This document shows, in pieces, positions 9,007-17,689 of a stretch of DNA of 64,000 nucleotides. Under the pieces are notes generated by a model. The model ran no database searches and was not told the DNA's origin. It saw nothing but the letters and a program-made list of their open reading frames with translations. The stretch covers positions 7,812,001 to 7,876,000 of the forward strand of contig NZ_PJMX01000001.1 in the NCBI RefSeq assembly GCF_002846415.1, written 5' to 3'. A program made the position numbers and the translations under genes. This DNA is from Streptomyces sp. TLI_146 (GTDB lineage: Bacteria; Actinomycetota; Actinomycetes; Streptomycetales; Streptomycetaceae). The stretch's first letter is position 1. Every line of letters begins with the position of its first letter.

Positions 9007-9035
9007 CAGACACCTGAGAGTGCTGTGAACAGCGT

Positions 9036-9063
9036 CGGCCCCCGCCTCTCCCGGCGGGGGCCG
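9036..9063. terminator. Bidirectional hairpin terminator
   Basis: CGGCCCCCGCC pairs with GGCGGGGGCCG around a TCTCC-type loop, giving an 11-bp GC stem between the stop of the protease gene and the stop of the convergent ferredoxin reductase gene. There is no long T-run, as is usual for Streptomyces terminators. Confidence 0.75.
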
Positions 9064-9086
9064 ACTCGTCTGTCCGGGGTTCGCGA

Positions 9087-10448
9087 CTACGCGCCGCTGG
9101 CCCTCAGCATGTCCTCGCGCTCCACGATCTTGACGCGCTCGCGGCCCTGCGGCTCGCCCAGCGCCTTCTCGGCGGCGTCAAGGCGGTGCCAGCCCTCCCA
9201 CGTCGTCCAGCGCACGCCGCGCTCGGCGAGGAAGGCGTCGACGGCCTCCGGCTCCGGTGCGGAGGGGGTACGCAGGCGTCCCTGGGCGTGGTCGTCCAGG
9301 AGGTTGGCGACGGTCTCGTTGGCGTCGCCCTTGGTGTGGCCGATCAGACCGACCGGGCCGCGCCGGATCCACCCGGTGACATACGTCGACGGCAGGTGCT
9401 GCCCGGCTTCGACGACACGGCCGCCCTCGTTGGGGACGGTGCCCGACTCGACATCCCAGGGGAGTTTGGGCAGTTCGTCGGAGAGGTAGCCGACGGCCCG
9501 GTAGACGCTCTGGATGTCCCAGTCGTGGAATTCGCCGGTGCCGTGGACGTTGCCGGTGCCGTCGAGGCGGGTGCGTTCGGTGCGCAGGCCGACAACCGTG
9601 CCGTCCTCGCCGAGGATCTCGGTAGGCGACTCGAAGAAGTGCAGGAACAGCTTGTGCGGCCGTTCACCGACGTCGCGGATGGCCCAGTTCTCCAGGGTCT
9701 TGGCGACCATGTCGGCCTGCTTGTTGGAGCGGCGGGTGGCGATGGAGCCGTCGTCGTAGTCGATGTCCTCGGGGTCGACGATGACCTCGATGGTCGGGGA
9801 GTGGTCCAGCTCGCGCAGCTCCATCGGGCTGAACTTGGCCTGGGCGGGCCCGCGCCGGCCGAAGACATGGATCTCACGCGCCCGGTTGGCCTTGAGACCG
9901 TCGTAGACGTTCGCCGGGATCTCGGTGGGCAGGAGTTCGTCGGCGGTCTTGGCGAGGATCCGGGCCACGTCCAGGGCGACGTTGCCGACACCGAGCACGG
10001 CGACCTTGTCCGCGTGCAGGGGCCAGGTGCGGGGCGCGTCGGGGTGCCCGTCGTACCAGGACACGAAGTCGGCGGCGCCATAGGAACCGTCCAGCTCGAT
10101 GCCGGGAATGTCGAGCGCCCGGTCGGCGTCGGCACCGGTGGAGAAGATCACCGCGTCATAGAAGTCGTGGAGTTCGTCGAGGCTGATGTCACCGGGGTAG
10201 TCCACGTTGCCGAACAGCCGGATCTGCGGCTTGTCGAGCACCTGGTGCAGGGCGGTGACAATGCCCTTGATACGCGGGTGGTCGGGAGCAACGCCGTAAC
10301 GGATCAGCCCGAACGGGGCCGGCATCCGCTCGAACAAGTCGATCGAGACACCGGGATCCACAGCGGCCGCGGACTTCAACAGCGCATCCGCGGCGTAGAT
10401 CCCGGCGGGACCTGCGCCCACGATGGCTGTCCGCAGGGGGCGGGGCAT
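9087..10448 (-). CDS. FAD-dependent ferredoxin-NADP reductase, FprA type
   Basis: The 453-residue protein resembles adrenodoxin reductase and mycobacterial FprA. The FAD fold is marked by AIVGAGPAGIYAADALL (residues 8-24), followed by FERMPAPFGLIRYGVAPDHP, the NADP site VAVLGVGNVALDVAR near residue 155, and the C-terminal FAD-contact TGWIRRGPVGLIGHTKGDA. It moves electrons from NADPH to ferredoxins, including those serving P450s. It is transcribed alone. The promoter region contains a near-consensus iron box, implying repression by an IdeR/DmdR1 regulator when iron is plentiful. Confidence 0.93.
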   Translation of the reverse strand: MPRPLRTAIVGAGPAGIYAADALLKSAAAVDPGVSIDLFERMPAPFGLIRYGVAPDHPRIKGIVTALHQVLDKPQIRLFGNVDYPGDISLDELHDFYDAVIFSTGADADRALDIPGIELDGSYGAADFVSWYDGHPDAPRTWPLHADKVAVLGVGNVALDVARILAKTADELLPTEIPANVYDGLKANRAREIHVFGRRGPAQAKFSPMELRELDHSPTIEVIVDPEDIDYDDGSIATRRSNKQADMVAKTLENWAIRDVGERPHKLFLHFFESPTEILGEDGTVVGLRTERTRLDGTGNVHGTGEFHDWDIQSVYRAVGYLSDELPKLPWDVESGTVPNEGGRVVEAGQHLPSTYVTGWIRRGPVGLIGHTKGDANETVANLLDDHAQGRLRTPSAPEPEAVDAFLAERGVRWTTWEGWHRLDAAEKALGEPQGRERVKIVEREDMLRASGA

Positions 10449-10493
10449 GACTGTTTCCCTTCGACCGACAACGAAATGGCTCGTCGGACACCC

Positions 10494-10512
10494 TAAGCTT
10501 AGGTAAACCTAA
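10494..10512. promoter_or_regulatory. Candidate IdeR/DmdR1 iron box
   Basis: TAAGCTTAGGTAAACCTAA matches the 19-bp actinobacterial iron box (TWAGGTTAGSCTWACCTWA type) at about 16 of 19 positions, including the complete ACCTAA right half. It is centred 55 bases upstream of the ferredoxin reductase start, overlapping the expected promoter, in an AT-rich patch that stands out from its surroundings. It could also reach the divergent DUF4031 gene. Confidence 0.7.
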
Positions 10513-10684
10513 GTGAGTACCCGCCCCCTGTTTATGACCTCATAAGCCAACCTTATGACATCCCAAAGCGAAGGTGATGGGCAGGGTGGCAGACGACGCA
10601 AAACGGTCGTCGTGGCGGGGTGTCCCGGGCACGCTCCGGGGCAAGGAAGAATACAAAGCCTCAGCAGGAGTGGGAGGTTGCCCC

Positions 10685-10981
10685 TTGACCGTCTACGTGG
10701 ACGACGTGAAGGACTACGGCGCTCTCGCGCGACGACGAGGTCTGCCGTCCGCGCACTGGTGCCATATGACGGCCGACACCGAGGACGAACTGCACGCGTT
10801 CGCGGCCGCCCTCGGCATGCGACGCGCCTGGTACCAGCGCAAGGGCCCACAGGACCACCGGTGGCACTACGACATCACCCCGCCGACCCGCGCCCAGGCC
10901 GTCCGGCTGGGCGCCCGGGAGGTGGACCGGCGGTTCATGGGCAACCTGATGATCAGCCGCAGCGACGACGTCCGGGTCTGA
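10685..10981 (+). CDS. DUF4031 family protein
   Basis: A 98-residue soluble protein beginning LTVYVDDVKDYGALARRRGL and containing HWCHMTADTEDELHAFAAALGM and WYQRKGPQDHRWHYDI, all typical of DUF4031. Function is unknown. Upstream in-frame codons exist, but the TTG at 10685 has a GGAGTGGGAGG site 7 bases before it and corresponds to the family N-terminus. It faces the FprA gene across the iron-box intergenic region. Confidence 0.8.
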   Translation: MTVYVDDVKDYGALARRRGLPSAHWCHMTADTEDELHAFAAALGMRRAWYQRKGPQDHRWHYDITPPTRAQAVRLGAREVDRRFMGNLMISRSDDVRV

Positions 10982-11014
10982 CCCGGCAGGGTGCGACGGC
11001 CCCGGCGCACCGGG

Positions 11015-12292
11015 CTACGGGGCCGCGCTCCGCCCCGGCTCGACCGCCCGCAGGGCCGGGGCGATGACGGCGGGGTGCTTGCGGCGCGTCGCGAAGCCGT
11101 GCCGGACCAGGGCCGCCCCCGTCAGCAGCGCCACCAGGGCGCACACCGCGGGCCAGCCGAACGCGGCGTACGCCCGCGCCCCGGTCCACGAACCCACGCT
11201 GCCGCCGATGTAACCGCAGGTCATATACGCGGTGTTGAGCCTGCTGCGGGCCTCGGGGCGCAGTGCGTAGAACCGCACCTGGTTGGCGACCATGCCGGAC
11301 TGCATGCCGAGGTCGAGCAGCAGGGTGCCCACCACCAGGGCGGCCATGCCGAGCGCCCCGCCGACGCCGCCGAGCGCCAGGACGGCGGCCGCCGCCAGGA
11401 CGCCGAGCATGCTGACGAGGTTGACCGCGTCGGGCCCCCGGCGGTCCGTCTGCCGTCCGGCGAACGGGGTGCAGAGCATGGTCGCCGCGTTGACCAGGGC
11501 GAGCGCCCCGACCGCCCGCGCGCCCATGCCGTACGTGGAGCTCGTCAGCAGCAGGGCGACGCCCGTCCAGACGGCCGAGAAACCACCGAACACCATGGCC
11601 TGGTAGAAGCAGGACCGCCGCAGCTCGGGCTCGGCGCGCAGCAGCCGCAGCGGCTCGGCGAGCAGCGCCGGATACCGCTGCCGCGACGGCGGCGACGTCC
11701 TCGGCAGCACGCGCCACAGCAGTGCCGCGGTGATCAGGGCGAGCGCGGCGGCGATCAGATACGGCGCGCGCCACCCCAGCCACTCCCCGACGGTCCCGCC
11801 CAGTGTCCGCGAGAGCAGCATGCCGCCGATGGACCCGCTCAGCAGGGTCCCGCTGACCGCCCCGCGCCGGTCCTCGGCCACCAGGCCGACCGCCAGCGGC
11901 CCCGCGATCGGGGCGATCACCGTGGTGATGCCGATGAGGGCGCTCGCGCCGACCAGCGGCCCGAGCCCCGGCGCGGCCCCCGCGGCGAGCAGTCCGAGCC
12001 CGGTGAGGCCGAGCAGCGTGACGATGAGCGACCGGTGCGGGATCCGGTCCCCGAGCGGCACCAGCAGGAAGATCCCCGCCGCGTACCCGAACTGCGCCGC
12101 CGTGACGGTGAGGGCGGCCGCGTCCGGGGAGACGTCCAGCGCGGCGGCGACCGTGGGGCTGATCGCCTGCGGGAAGTAGACGTTGCCCACGGCCACGCCG
12201 CAGGTGATGGCCAGGAGGAGGATCACACGGGGGCTCACCTGGACTCCGTCCCGAACGGCGTCCACGGGGCGGGTTCTGCGGAGATCACTCAT
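11015..12292 (-). CDS. MFS transporter
   Basis: A 425-residue protein with 12 predicted membrane segments. The first half holds the loop-2/3 motif VPLGDRIPHRSLI and the second half the GRQTDRRGPDAV repeat of it, which marks the major facilitator superfamily. The form resembles YnfM/arabinose-efflux type drug and metabolite exporters. The ATG at 12292 begins MSDLRRTRPVD, just before the first helix RVILLLAITCGVAVGNVYFPQ. It is transcribed alone, convergent with the DUF4031 gene. The substrate cannot be inferred. Confidence 0.87.
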   Translation of the reverse strand: MSDLRRTRPVDAVRDGVQVSPRVILLLAITCGVAVGNVYFPQAISPTVAAALDVSPDAAALTVTAAQFGYAAGIFLLVPLGDRIPHRSLIVTLLGLTGLGLLAAGAAPGLGPLVGASALIGITTVIAPIAGPLAVGLVAEDRRGAVSGTLLSGSIGGMLLSRTLGGTVGEWLGWRAPYLIAAALALITAALLWRVLPRTSPPSRQRYPALLAEPLRLLRAEPELRRSCFYQAMVFGGFSAVWTGVALLLTSSTYGMGARAVGALALVNAATMLCTPFAGRQTDRRGPDAVNLVSMLGVLAAAAVLALGGVGGALGMAALVVGTLLLDLGMQSGMVANQVRFYALRPEARSRLNTAYMTCGYIGGSVGSWTGARAYAAFGWPAVCALVALLTGAALVRHGFATRRKHPAVIAPALRAVEPGRSAAP

Positions 12293-12422
12293 GGGCGCAA
12301 GTCCACGGCGTCGGCGTCCGGATGCCAAGTGAATTAGCGCCCCGCGTCAATCGGCGCCCGCCAGAAGGGCCGGGCACCCTGCCGTGCCGGTCGTACGCCC
12401 CGACGTCCGCCGGGGGCGCCGG

Positions 12423-12947
12423 TCAGCTGCGGGAGAGCACACCCCGTACGAACGCGGCCTGGCCCGCGTGCTGGAGGTCGTCCGAGACGACGCTGATCAG
12501 CCGGACCGCCAGGGTGACCGGCGGGTCCCACGACGTGTCGACGACCCGGGCGAGCGCCTTGCCGTCGAGCCCCGCCAGATAGCCGACGGTCTGCGCGTGG
12601 ACGGCGTCGTGGTAGCCGGTCAGCTGCTCGGCGGTGGCGCTGACCGAGGCGACCTGGGCCGAGGTGTGTCCGTAACCGGTGTCCGAGTCCGCCAGCGGCA
12701 GCCCGAACCGCTGCGCCCAGCCCTGCCCGGTCCACACCTGTTCGAGTCCGGCCGCGTCCGCGATGTGGTCGTCCTGGATCCTGGTCAGATGCCAGACCAG
12801 CCAGGCGATGGAGTTGGCCGAGCCGTCGACGCGGAACGCCAACTCCTCGGTGCTCAGGCCTTCGACGGCCTCCGCGACCGTTTCGCGGATTCTGCCGAAC
12901 GCGTCGACGAGGAGATCGGAACTGCTCACCGTGGTCACGGTTGCCAA
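12423..12947 (-). CDS. DinB-fold / mycothiol transferase-like protein (DUF664)
   Basis: A 174-residue four-helix bundle protein. The putative metal site is a His triad: WHLTRIQDDH gives two His near residues 53 and 61 and DDLQHAGQAAFVRG gives the third near residue 160. Such proteins in mycothiol-producing actinobacteria include metal-dependent mycothiol S-transferases and isomerases. The annotated start is TTG (MATVTTVSSSDLL); GTG codons 2 and 6 codons downstream are alternatives. It is divergent from the arylamine N-acetyltransferase gene, another detoxification enzyme. Confidence 0.8.
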   Translation of the reverse strand: MATVTTVSSSDLLVDAFGRIRETVAEAVEGLSTEELAFRVDGSANSIAWLVWHLTRIQDDHIADAAGLEQVWTGQGWAQRFGLPLADSDTGYGHTSAQVASVSATAEQLTGYHDAVHAQTVGYLAGLDGKALARVVDTSWDPPVTLAVRLISVVSDDLQHAGQAAFVRGVLSRS

Positions 12948-13198
12948 CGTAGTGCACGGGCGAGCGCCTGCGCCGGTTCGCGGCGGGCCCGCGCGGGGGT
13001 GTCGCGAGCTTTCCCGGACCGTCCCGAGCCTCTGGTCCTAGGACCAAAAGGTGAGGTCGGCACCGTCTTCGAGCAGAGGTTCTGGCACGTCACACGGCGT
13101 AGGGTCGAGCTCGTAACGGATGATCGTTGTGAAGCCGACGAGGTGTTGACACCATGCGTACGGATACACCGGCGCGGGGGTCCGGAGGAGGGGGAGCC

Positions 13199-14056
13199 AT
13201 GACCGAGGCAGGAAACGACGGACGCGGCTGGTCGGGCGACCGGCTGGATCTGGACGCCTATCTGGCGCGTATCGGCTACGAGGGCGAGCGCACGCCGACA
13301 CTCGGTGTGCTGCGCGCGCTGCAGCGGGCGCATGTGACCTCGATCCCGTTCGAGAACGGCAACGCCGTGCTGGGCAAGCCGGTCGCGCTGGATCTGGAGA
13401 CGGTTCAGGACCGACTCGTGCGGGGCGGCAGGGGCGGCTACTGCTACGAGCACGTCGTGCTCTTCGCGAGCGTGCTGGAGCGCCTGGGCTTCGAGTTCAC
13501 CGCCCTCATCGGACGTGTGACGCTCCGCAACCCCAAGATGCTGCCCGCGACCCACGCCCTCATCGCGGTGCGCCCGGCCGACGACGACCGGCTGTGGCTG
13601 TGCGACGTGGGCTTCGGCAGCGGGCCGCTGGAGCCCATCGAGATCCGCGACGGCGTCGAGGTGGACCTGGACGGCTGGAAGTTCCGCGTGGAGCGCAGGG
13701 ACGGGGTGCTCGGCATCGACGAGTGGTGGCTGCACCAGCGCGGTGAGGAGGGCTGGATGGACCGGCACACCTTCACCCTGCTCCCGCAGTACCCCATCGA
13801 CTACGCGGTCGGCAGCCACTTCGTGAGCACGCACAGCCGCTCGCCCTTCACGGCCCGCCTCTTCGCGCAGAAGTTCAGCGCCACCCACCACCACCGGCTG
13901 GACGGGGCCACCTGGACGACGTTCCGCCCCGACGGCTCCTTCACCGAGCGCAAGATCGAACCGGCCGAGCTGGGGCGCGTACTGGCGGAGGACTTCGAGA
14001 TCGTCGTCGAGAAGGAAGAACTCGCGCGGCTGGAGCAGGGCCTCGCCTCGGCCTGA
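13199..14056 (+). CDS. Arylamine N-acetyltransferase
   Basis: A 285-residue NAT enzyme. The cysteine-protease-like triad is visible as Cys82 in RGGRGGYCYEHV, His119 in PATHALIAV and Asp136 in LCDVGFGSGP. It transfers acetyl groups from acetyl-CoA to arylamines and hydrazines; in Streptomyces such enzymes also act as amide synthases in ansamycin pathways, but no such cluster is here. The ATG at 13199 follows a strong GGAGGAGGGGGAG site; an ATG at 13154 is less likely. A terminator follows. Confidence 0.93.
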   Translation: MTEAGNDGRGWSGDRLDLDAYLARIGYEGERTPTLGVLRALQRAHVTSIPFENGNAVLGKPVALDLETVQDRLVRGGRGGYCYEHVVLFASVLERLGFEFTALIGRVTLRNPKMLPATHALIAVRPADDDRLWLCDVGFGSGPLEPIEIRDGVEVDLDGWKFRVERRDGVLGIDEWWLHQRGEEGWMDRHTFTLLPQYPIDYAVGSHFVSTHSRSPFTARLFAQKFSATHHHRLDGATWTTFRPDGSFTERKIEPAELGRVLAEDFEIVVEKEELARLEQGLASA

Positions 14057-14081
14057 CCCGCCGGGGTCTGCCGCAGGGCAG

Positions 14082-14122
14082 AAAAAAGGCCGGTGATCCT
14101 CGCGGTGGCGAAGATCACCGGC
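14082..14122 (-). terminator. Intrinsic terminator
   Basis: GCCGGTGATC at 14089-14098 pairs perfectly with GATCACCGGC at 14113-14122. On the minus strand the hairpin is followed directly by a six-base T-run (complement of 14082-14087), a canonical Rho-independent terminator for the DUF5997 gene. The same stem can end the convergent N-acetyltransferase transcript. Confidence 0.88.
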
Positions 14123-14166
14123 AGCGTCCGGGACCCGGTCCCGGACGGTGATGCCCGTGGCGGAGC

Positions 14167-14571
14167 TCAGGCGCGCTTGTCCTGGGACTCCTCGGCGCGC
14201 TGGGCGTTCTTCTCCTTGATACGGACCGCTTCCTTGCGCACCTCGGCCTGGGTGGCGCGCTCCTTCTGCAGCCACTCCGGGTTGTCCTGCTTCAGCGCGT
14301 CGATCTGCTCGGTGGTGAGCGCCTCCGTGACACCGCCGCGGGCCAGGCCCGCGATGGAGACACCGAGCTTCGCCGCGACCACCGGCCGGGGGTGCGGGCC
14401 GTTGCGGCGCAGCTCCTGGAGCCACTGGGGCGGGTCGGCCTGGAGCGCGTTCAGCTCGGTGCGCGAGACAACACCCTCCTGGAACTCTGCGGGGGTGGCC
14501 TCGAGGTACACACCCAGCTTCTTCGCCGCGGTCGCGGGCTTCATGGTCTGGGCGGTCTGGTGCGACGTCAT
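14167..14571 (-). CDS. DUF5997 family protein
   Basis: A 134-residue soluble protein starting MTSHQTAQTMKPATAAKKLG. It contains two similar halves: KKLGVYLEATPAEFQEGVVSRTELNAL and AKLGVSIAGLARGGVTEALTTEQIDAL, each followed by a PxWL segment (PPQWL, NPEWL), so it is probably an internal duplication. The C-terminus is a charged helix. It is divergent from, and 58 bases away from, a gene for an HTH-less LysR-type effector domain; this pairing suggests a joint function. Confidence 0.8.
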   Translation of the reverse strand: MTSHQTAQTMKPATAAKKLGVYLEATPAEFQEGVVSRTELNALQADPPQWLQELRRNGPHPRPVVAAKLGVSIAGLARGGVTEALTTEQIDALKQDNPEWLQKERATQAEVRKEAVRIKEKNAQRAEESQDKRA

Positions 14572-14629
14572 GGGGTCAAGAGTATCGAGCGTGTGCGCCA
14601 CCTCCGACCATCACCGGTAACCTGGCGGA

Positions 14630-15415
14630 GTGACAGGCTCGGAAGCAACCCCCTCGTTCCGGCTCGCCTACGTCCCGGGCGTGACACCCACCAAGTGGGT
14701 GCGGATCTGGAACGAGCGGCTGCCCGACATCCCGCTGACCCTGGTCGCGGTCTCGACCGCGGAGGCGTTCGGCGTGCTACGCGGCGGTGACGCCGACGCC
14801 GGTTTCGTACGGCTGCCGGTCGACGCGGCCGACCTCAGCGCCATCCCGCTGTACACGGAGACGACCGTGGTCGTGGTCCCCAAGGACCACGCGATCACCG
14901 CGGTCGAGGAGGTGTCCGCCGAGGACCTGGCCGACGAGATCGTGCTGCACCCCCTCGACGACACCCTGGACTGGGAGCGTCCGCCCGGGCAGCCCGCGTT
15001 CGAGCGCCCCGCCACGACGGCCGACGCCGTCGAGCTGGTGGCGGCGGGCATCGGCCTGCTCGTCGTCCCGCAGTCGCTGGCCCGGCTGCACCACCGCAAG
15101 GACCTCACCTACCGGCCGGTGACGGGCACCCCGGAGTCGCGGGTCGCCCTGTCGTGGCCCGAGGACCGGACCACCGACTTGGTCGAGGACTTCATCGGGA
15201 TCGTCCGCGGCCGTACCGTCAACAGCTCCCGCGGCCGCGCGCAGACCCCGGCCAAGAGCAAGGCCGAGCCGAAGGCGAAGCGGCCCGACGCGTCCGCCGC
15301 ACGCCGCAAGCCCGCCGCGGGCAAGCCGGCCGCCAAGAACCAGCGGACCGGCTCCGGCACCGCGAAGGGCGGCTCGAAGGGCAGCGCCAAGCGCGGCAAG
15401 CCCCGCGGCCGCTAG
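14630..15415 (+). CDS. LysR substrate-binding domain protein without HTH, with basic tail
   Basis: The 261-residue product starts with GTG and directly enters a LysR-type effector-binding fold (FRLAYVPGVTPTKWVRIWNE to about residue 195). The DNA-binding helix-turn-helix of LysR is absent. Instead, residues about 200-261 form a disordered Lys/Ala/Pro/Arg tail with repeats such as AKSKAEPKAKRPD and a terminal SAKRGKPRGR, similar to histone-H1-like or AT-hook segments. Ligand sensing coupled to non-specific nucleic acid binding is a plausible inference. It is divergent from DUF5997. Confidence 0.85.
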   Translation: MTGSEATPSFRLAYVPGVTPTKWVRIWNERLPDIPLTLVAVSTAEAFGVLRGGDADAGFVRLPVDAADLSAIPLYTETTVVVVPKDHAITAVEEVSAEDLADEIVLHPLDDTLDWERPPGQPAFERPATTADAVELVAAGIGLLVVPQSLARLHHRKDLTYRPVTGTPESRVALSWPEDRTTDLVEDFIGIVRGRTVNSSRGRAQTPAKSKAEPKAKRPDASAARRKPAAGKPAAKNQRTGSGTAKGGSKGSAKRGKPRGR

Positions 15416-15435
15416 TCGCCCACGGCCCTCCCCTA

Positions 15436-16098
15436 TTACGGCGCCAGCAGCTCCCGTACCGCCTGCTCGGACCAATGGGGGTGCGCCCCGGGGCGGGAGG
15501 AGACATACGCGGCCACCGCGTCCGTGTCCCACGCCCCGGCCTCCAGCAGCCCCGAGGCCAGATGGCGCAGATACGCGGCGGACGGCGCCGTCGACAGGAC
15601 GTCGTCCACCTTCCACGGCGCCGTGAACGTGAGCAGGGGAAGGCCGTCCACCTGCCCCGCGCAGACGAGGGTTTCGTAGCGGCCGTCGCCGAGCGTCACC
15701 CGCCCCCGCGTCAGGACCTCGGCCAGATCGAGGTCGGCGCCCGGCTCCCGGTACATCTCCTGCGCGGCGATGTCGGCGAACTGGGAGGCCGACACGAGGT
15801 GGGCGCGCGCCAGGACGCGGTCCTCGGCGTCCGGGTCGTAGAAGGCCCGGCCGCCGCCCCAGACCGGCGACCGGGTGGCGAAGTACACGACGCCCGGGAG
15901 CTCCACGGGGATCGACGCGGCCGGCAGACTGCGGTCCCGGCAGCCCGGGTAGGCGCGGGTCCCCCCGGCCGGGCGCCCGCCGGTGAGATAGCAGGCGAGC
16001 CGGTCCAGGAGCATGTTCGAGCCGTATGAGGTGTACCAGACCCGCTGCGGAGCCGGGTCGGCCGGCGGGCCCTGCTCGACGGCGCGCGTGGCGCTCAC
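15436..16098 (-). CDS. Gamma-glutamylcyclotransferase-like protein
   Basis: A 220-residue protein whose start VWYTSYGSNM is the GGCT-fold nucleotide of recognition (YGSNM loop) seen in gamma-glutamylcyclotransferase-like proteins. Downstream GGGRAFYDPDAEDRVLARAHLVSASQFADI and a C-terminal helical region fit the larger actinobacterial version. I could not place the catalytic glutamate with certainty. The GTG start at 16098 overlaps the stop of the upstream GNAT gene in a GTGA, so the two are translationally coupled. Confidence 0.6.
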   Translation of the reverse strand: MSATRAVEQGPPADPAPQRVWYTSYGSNMLLDRLACYLTGGRPAGGTRAYPGCRDRSLPAASIPVELPGVVYFATRSPVWGGGRAFYDPDAEDRVLARAHLVSASQFADIAAQEMYREPGADLDLAEVLTRGRVTLGDGRYETLVCAGQVDGLPLLTFTAPWKVDDVLSTAPSAAYLRHLASGLLEAGAWDTDAVAAYVSSRPGAHPHWSEQAVRELLAP

Positions 16099-16601
16099 GG
16101 GTGCCGCCGTCCCGCCTCGCCGGCCAGGCTCCGCTCGAAGCGGAGGCCCGGGCGGCCGCTCAGTTCCGTCTCTCCGCAGGGGGTGAATCCGGTACGCGCC
16201 AGGACGGCTCGCGAGGCGGCGTTGTCGAGGGTCGTCGATGCCCGCAGTCCGGTCAGGCCGTACTCCGCCGCGGCCAGGGCGCAGACCTCGCGGACGCCCG
16301 CCGTGGCCAGTCCGCGCCCGGCGGCGTGCTCGGCGATGCGGTAGCCGAGCTCGGCCGAACCGTCCGCCACGTCGACCAGGTTGACCCGCCCCAGCACCTC
16401 GCCGCCCTCGTCCATCAGTACGTGGAAGTGGCACACCCCCGCCGCCTGCTCGGCCAGCAACGCGGCGTGGCGCGCGTCGAAGTGGGCGAAGTAGTCCTCG
16501 CCCCGGTCGGGGATCGACGCGGCGAAGTAGGCGCGGTTCCGCCGCTCGAACTCGAGGAGTGCCGGAGCGTGGTCGAGGTGGAGGCGCTGGAGCTGGGGCA
16601 T
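16095..16601 (-). CDS. GNAT family N-acetyltransferase, RimJ/RimL-like
   Basis: About 168 residues with the GNAT core: VLGRVNLVDVADGSAELGYRI, then the acetyl-CoA loop AEHAAGRGLATAGVREVCALA, and the C-terminal ASTTLDNAASRAVLARTGFTPCGE typical of ribosomal-protein-alanine acetyltransferase relatives. The ATG at 16601 (MPQLQRLHL) or 16610 (MRTMPQ) may be used; neither has a strong ribosome site. It is co-transcribed with the downstream GGCT-like gene through a GTGA overlap. Confidence 0.82.
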   Translation of the reverse strand: MPQLQRLHLDHAPALLEFERRNRAYFAASIPDRGEDYFAHFDARHAALLAEQAAGVCHFHVLMDEGGEVLGRVNLVDVADGSAELGYRIAEHAAGRGLATAGVREVCALAAAEYGLTGLRASTTLDNAASRAVLARTGFTPCGETELSGRPGLRFERSLAGEAGRRHP

Positions 16602-16717
16602 GGTCCGCATGCTACGCAAACGGCTCGGTGGCGACGGCGATTTACGGCGCCCGGCCCCTTTCCGCTTCGCGGCGCTGGCAGCGCCCTCCCACGACGTCCT
16701 CGCGTCGGATGCCGCCG

Positions 16718-17542
16718 TCACGGCGCGAGCGTGAAGTCACGCACCAGCTCGACGAATTCGTTCTCCTTCTCGAAGAACGCCACGTGCCCCGCGTCGATTT
16801 CGGCGTACGCGCTGCCCGCGATCGCGGTGTGCAGGGCGCGGCTGTTCTCGACCGGGACGGTGATGTCCTGGGCGCAGCCGATGACCAGGGTCCTGGCCTG
16901 GATGCGCGGCAGGAGGTGGCGGATGTCGATCCGGGAGTCGAGGTCGACGTGGCGCAGGGTGCCGGGCGTGGGCGGCATGTTGGGGATGAGGAGCTCGACC
17001 TGCTCGCGCCCGATGGCGTTGAGGAAGCCCCGGCTGAAGCCCGTCATGGCGACGGCGCGCCCGAACGCGGCCGGATCGGACGTGCCGAGCTGCCCCCACA
17101 GGGTGAACAGGTTGCGCAGGTACTCGTCGCCGTCGGTGTGGGCCCAGCCCGCGACCAGGATCAGACGGCGTACGAGGTCGGGGCGCAGGGCGGCGACGGC
17201 GGCGCAGACCGGGGCGCCCAACGAGAAGCCGAGCAGGTCGACCGGGCCGACGGCGGCGTCCTCGATGACGGCGACGACCTGCGCGGCCAGGCCTTCCACG
17301 GTCAGCGGTGCGCCGCCGTCCGTGGTGCGTTCGGTGCCGGAGAGGTCGGGCGTGATGACGGTGTGGTCGGCGGTGAAACGGGGCGCTGTTTGGCCCCAGT
17401 TGATGGCCGCGCCGCCCGAGCCGGTGCCGTGGACGAGGACGAGGGCGGGGCCGGAGCCGGTGCGCTCGTAGTGGACCCGGGCGTCGGCGACGGTCACGGT
17501 CGCGGAGGTGGCGGTGGGCGTGAGGACAGAGGTGGTGGACAT
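16718..17542 (-). CDS. Alpha/beta hydrolase
   Basis: A 274-residue hydrolase. The oxyanion region HGTGSGGAAINWG, the nucleophile elbow GFSLGAP with Ser107, and the C-terminal His in IDAGHVAFFEKEN are all present. An AAGGAG lies before the ATG at 17542. It is divergently transcribed from an MmyB-type regulator 147 bases away, the usual arrangement for that regulator class and its target. The substrate is not evident; the size and lid resemble small ester or lactone hydrolases. Confidence 0.88.
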   Translation of the reverse strand: MSTTSVLTPTATSATVTVADARVHYERTGSGPALVLVHGTGSGGAAINWGQTAPRFTADHTVITPDLSGTERTTDGGAPLTVEGLAAQVVAVIEDAAVGPVDLLGFSLGAPVCAAVAALRPDLVRRLILVAGWAHTDGDEYLRNLFTLWGQLGTSDPAAFGRAVAMTGFSRGFLNAIGREQVELLIPNMPPTPGTLRHVDLDSRIDIRHLLPRIQARTLVIGCAQDITVPVENSRALHTAIAGSAYAEIDAGHVAFFEKENEFVELVRDFTLAP

Positions 17543-17689
17543 GGTCGCTCCTTGGTGGGGTGTGCCGGGGTCGTTCGCTCCGGCTGTGCCCACACTGCCG
17601 CCGTGAAGCCGGGGGTGGGAGAGACCGCCCGGACCCGGGGACCGGGAGTCCCTGGCTGGGGCGCGGGGGCATCCGGCAGGATGATCCAC

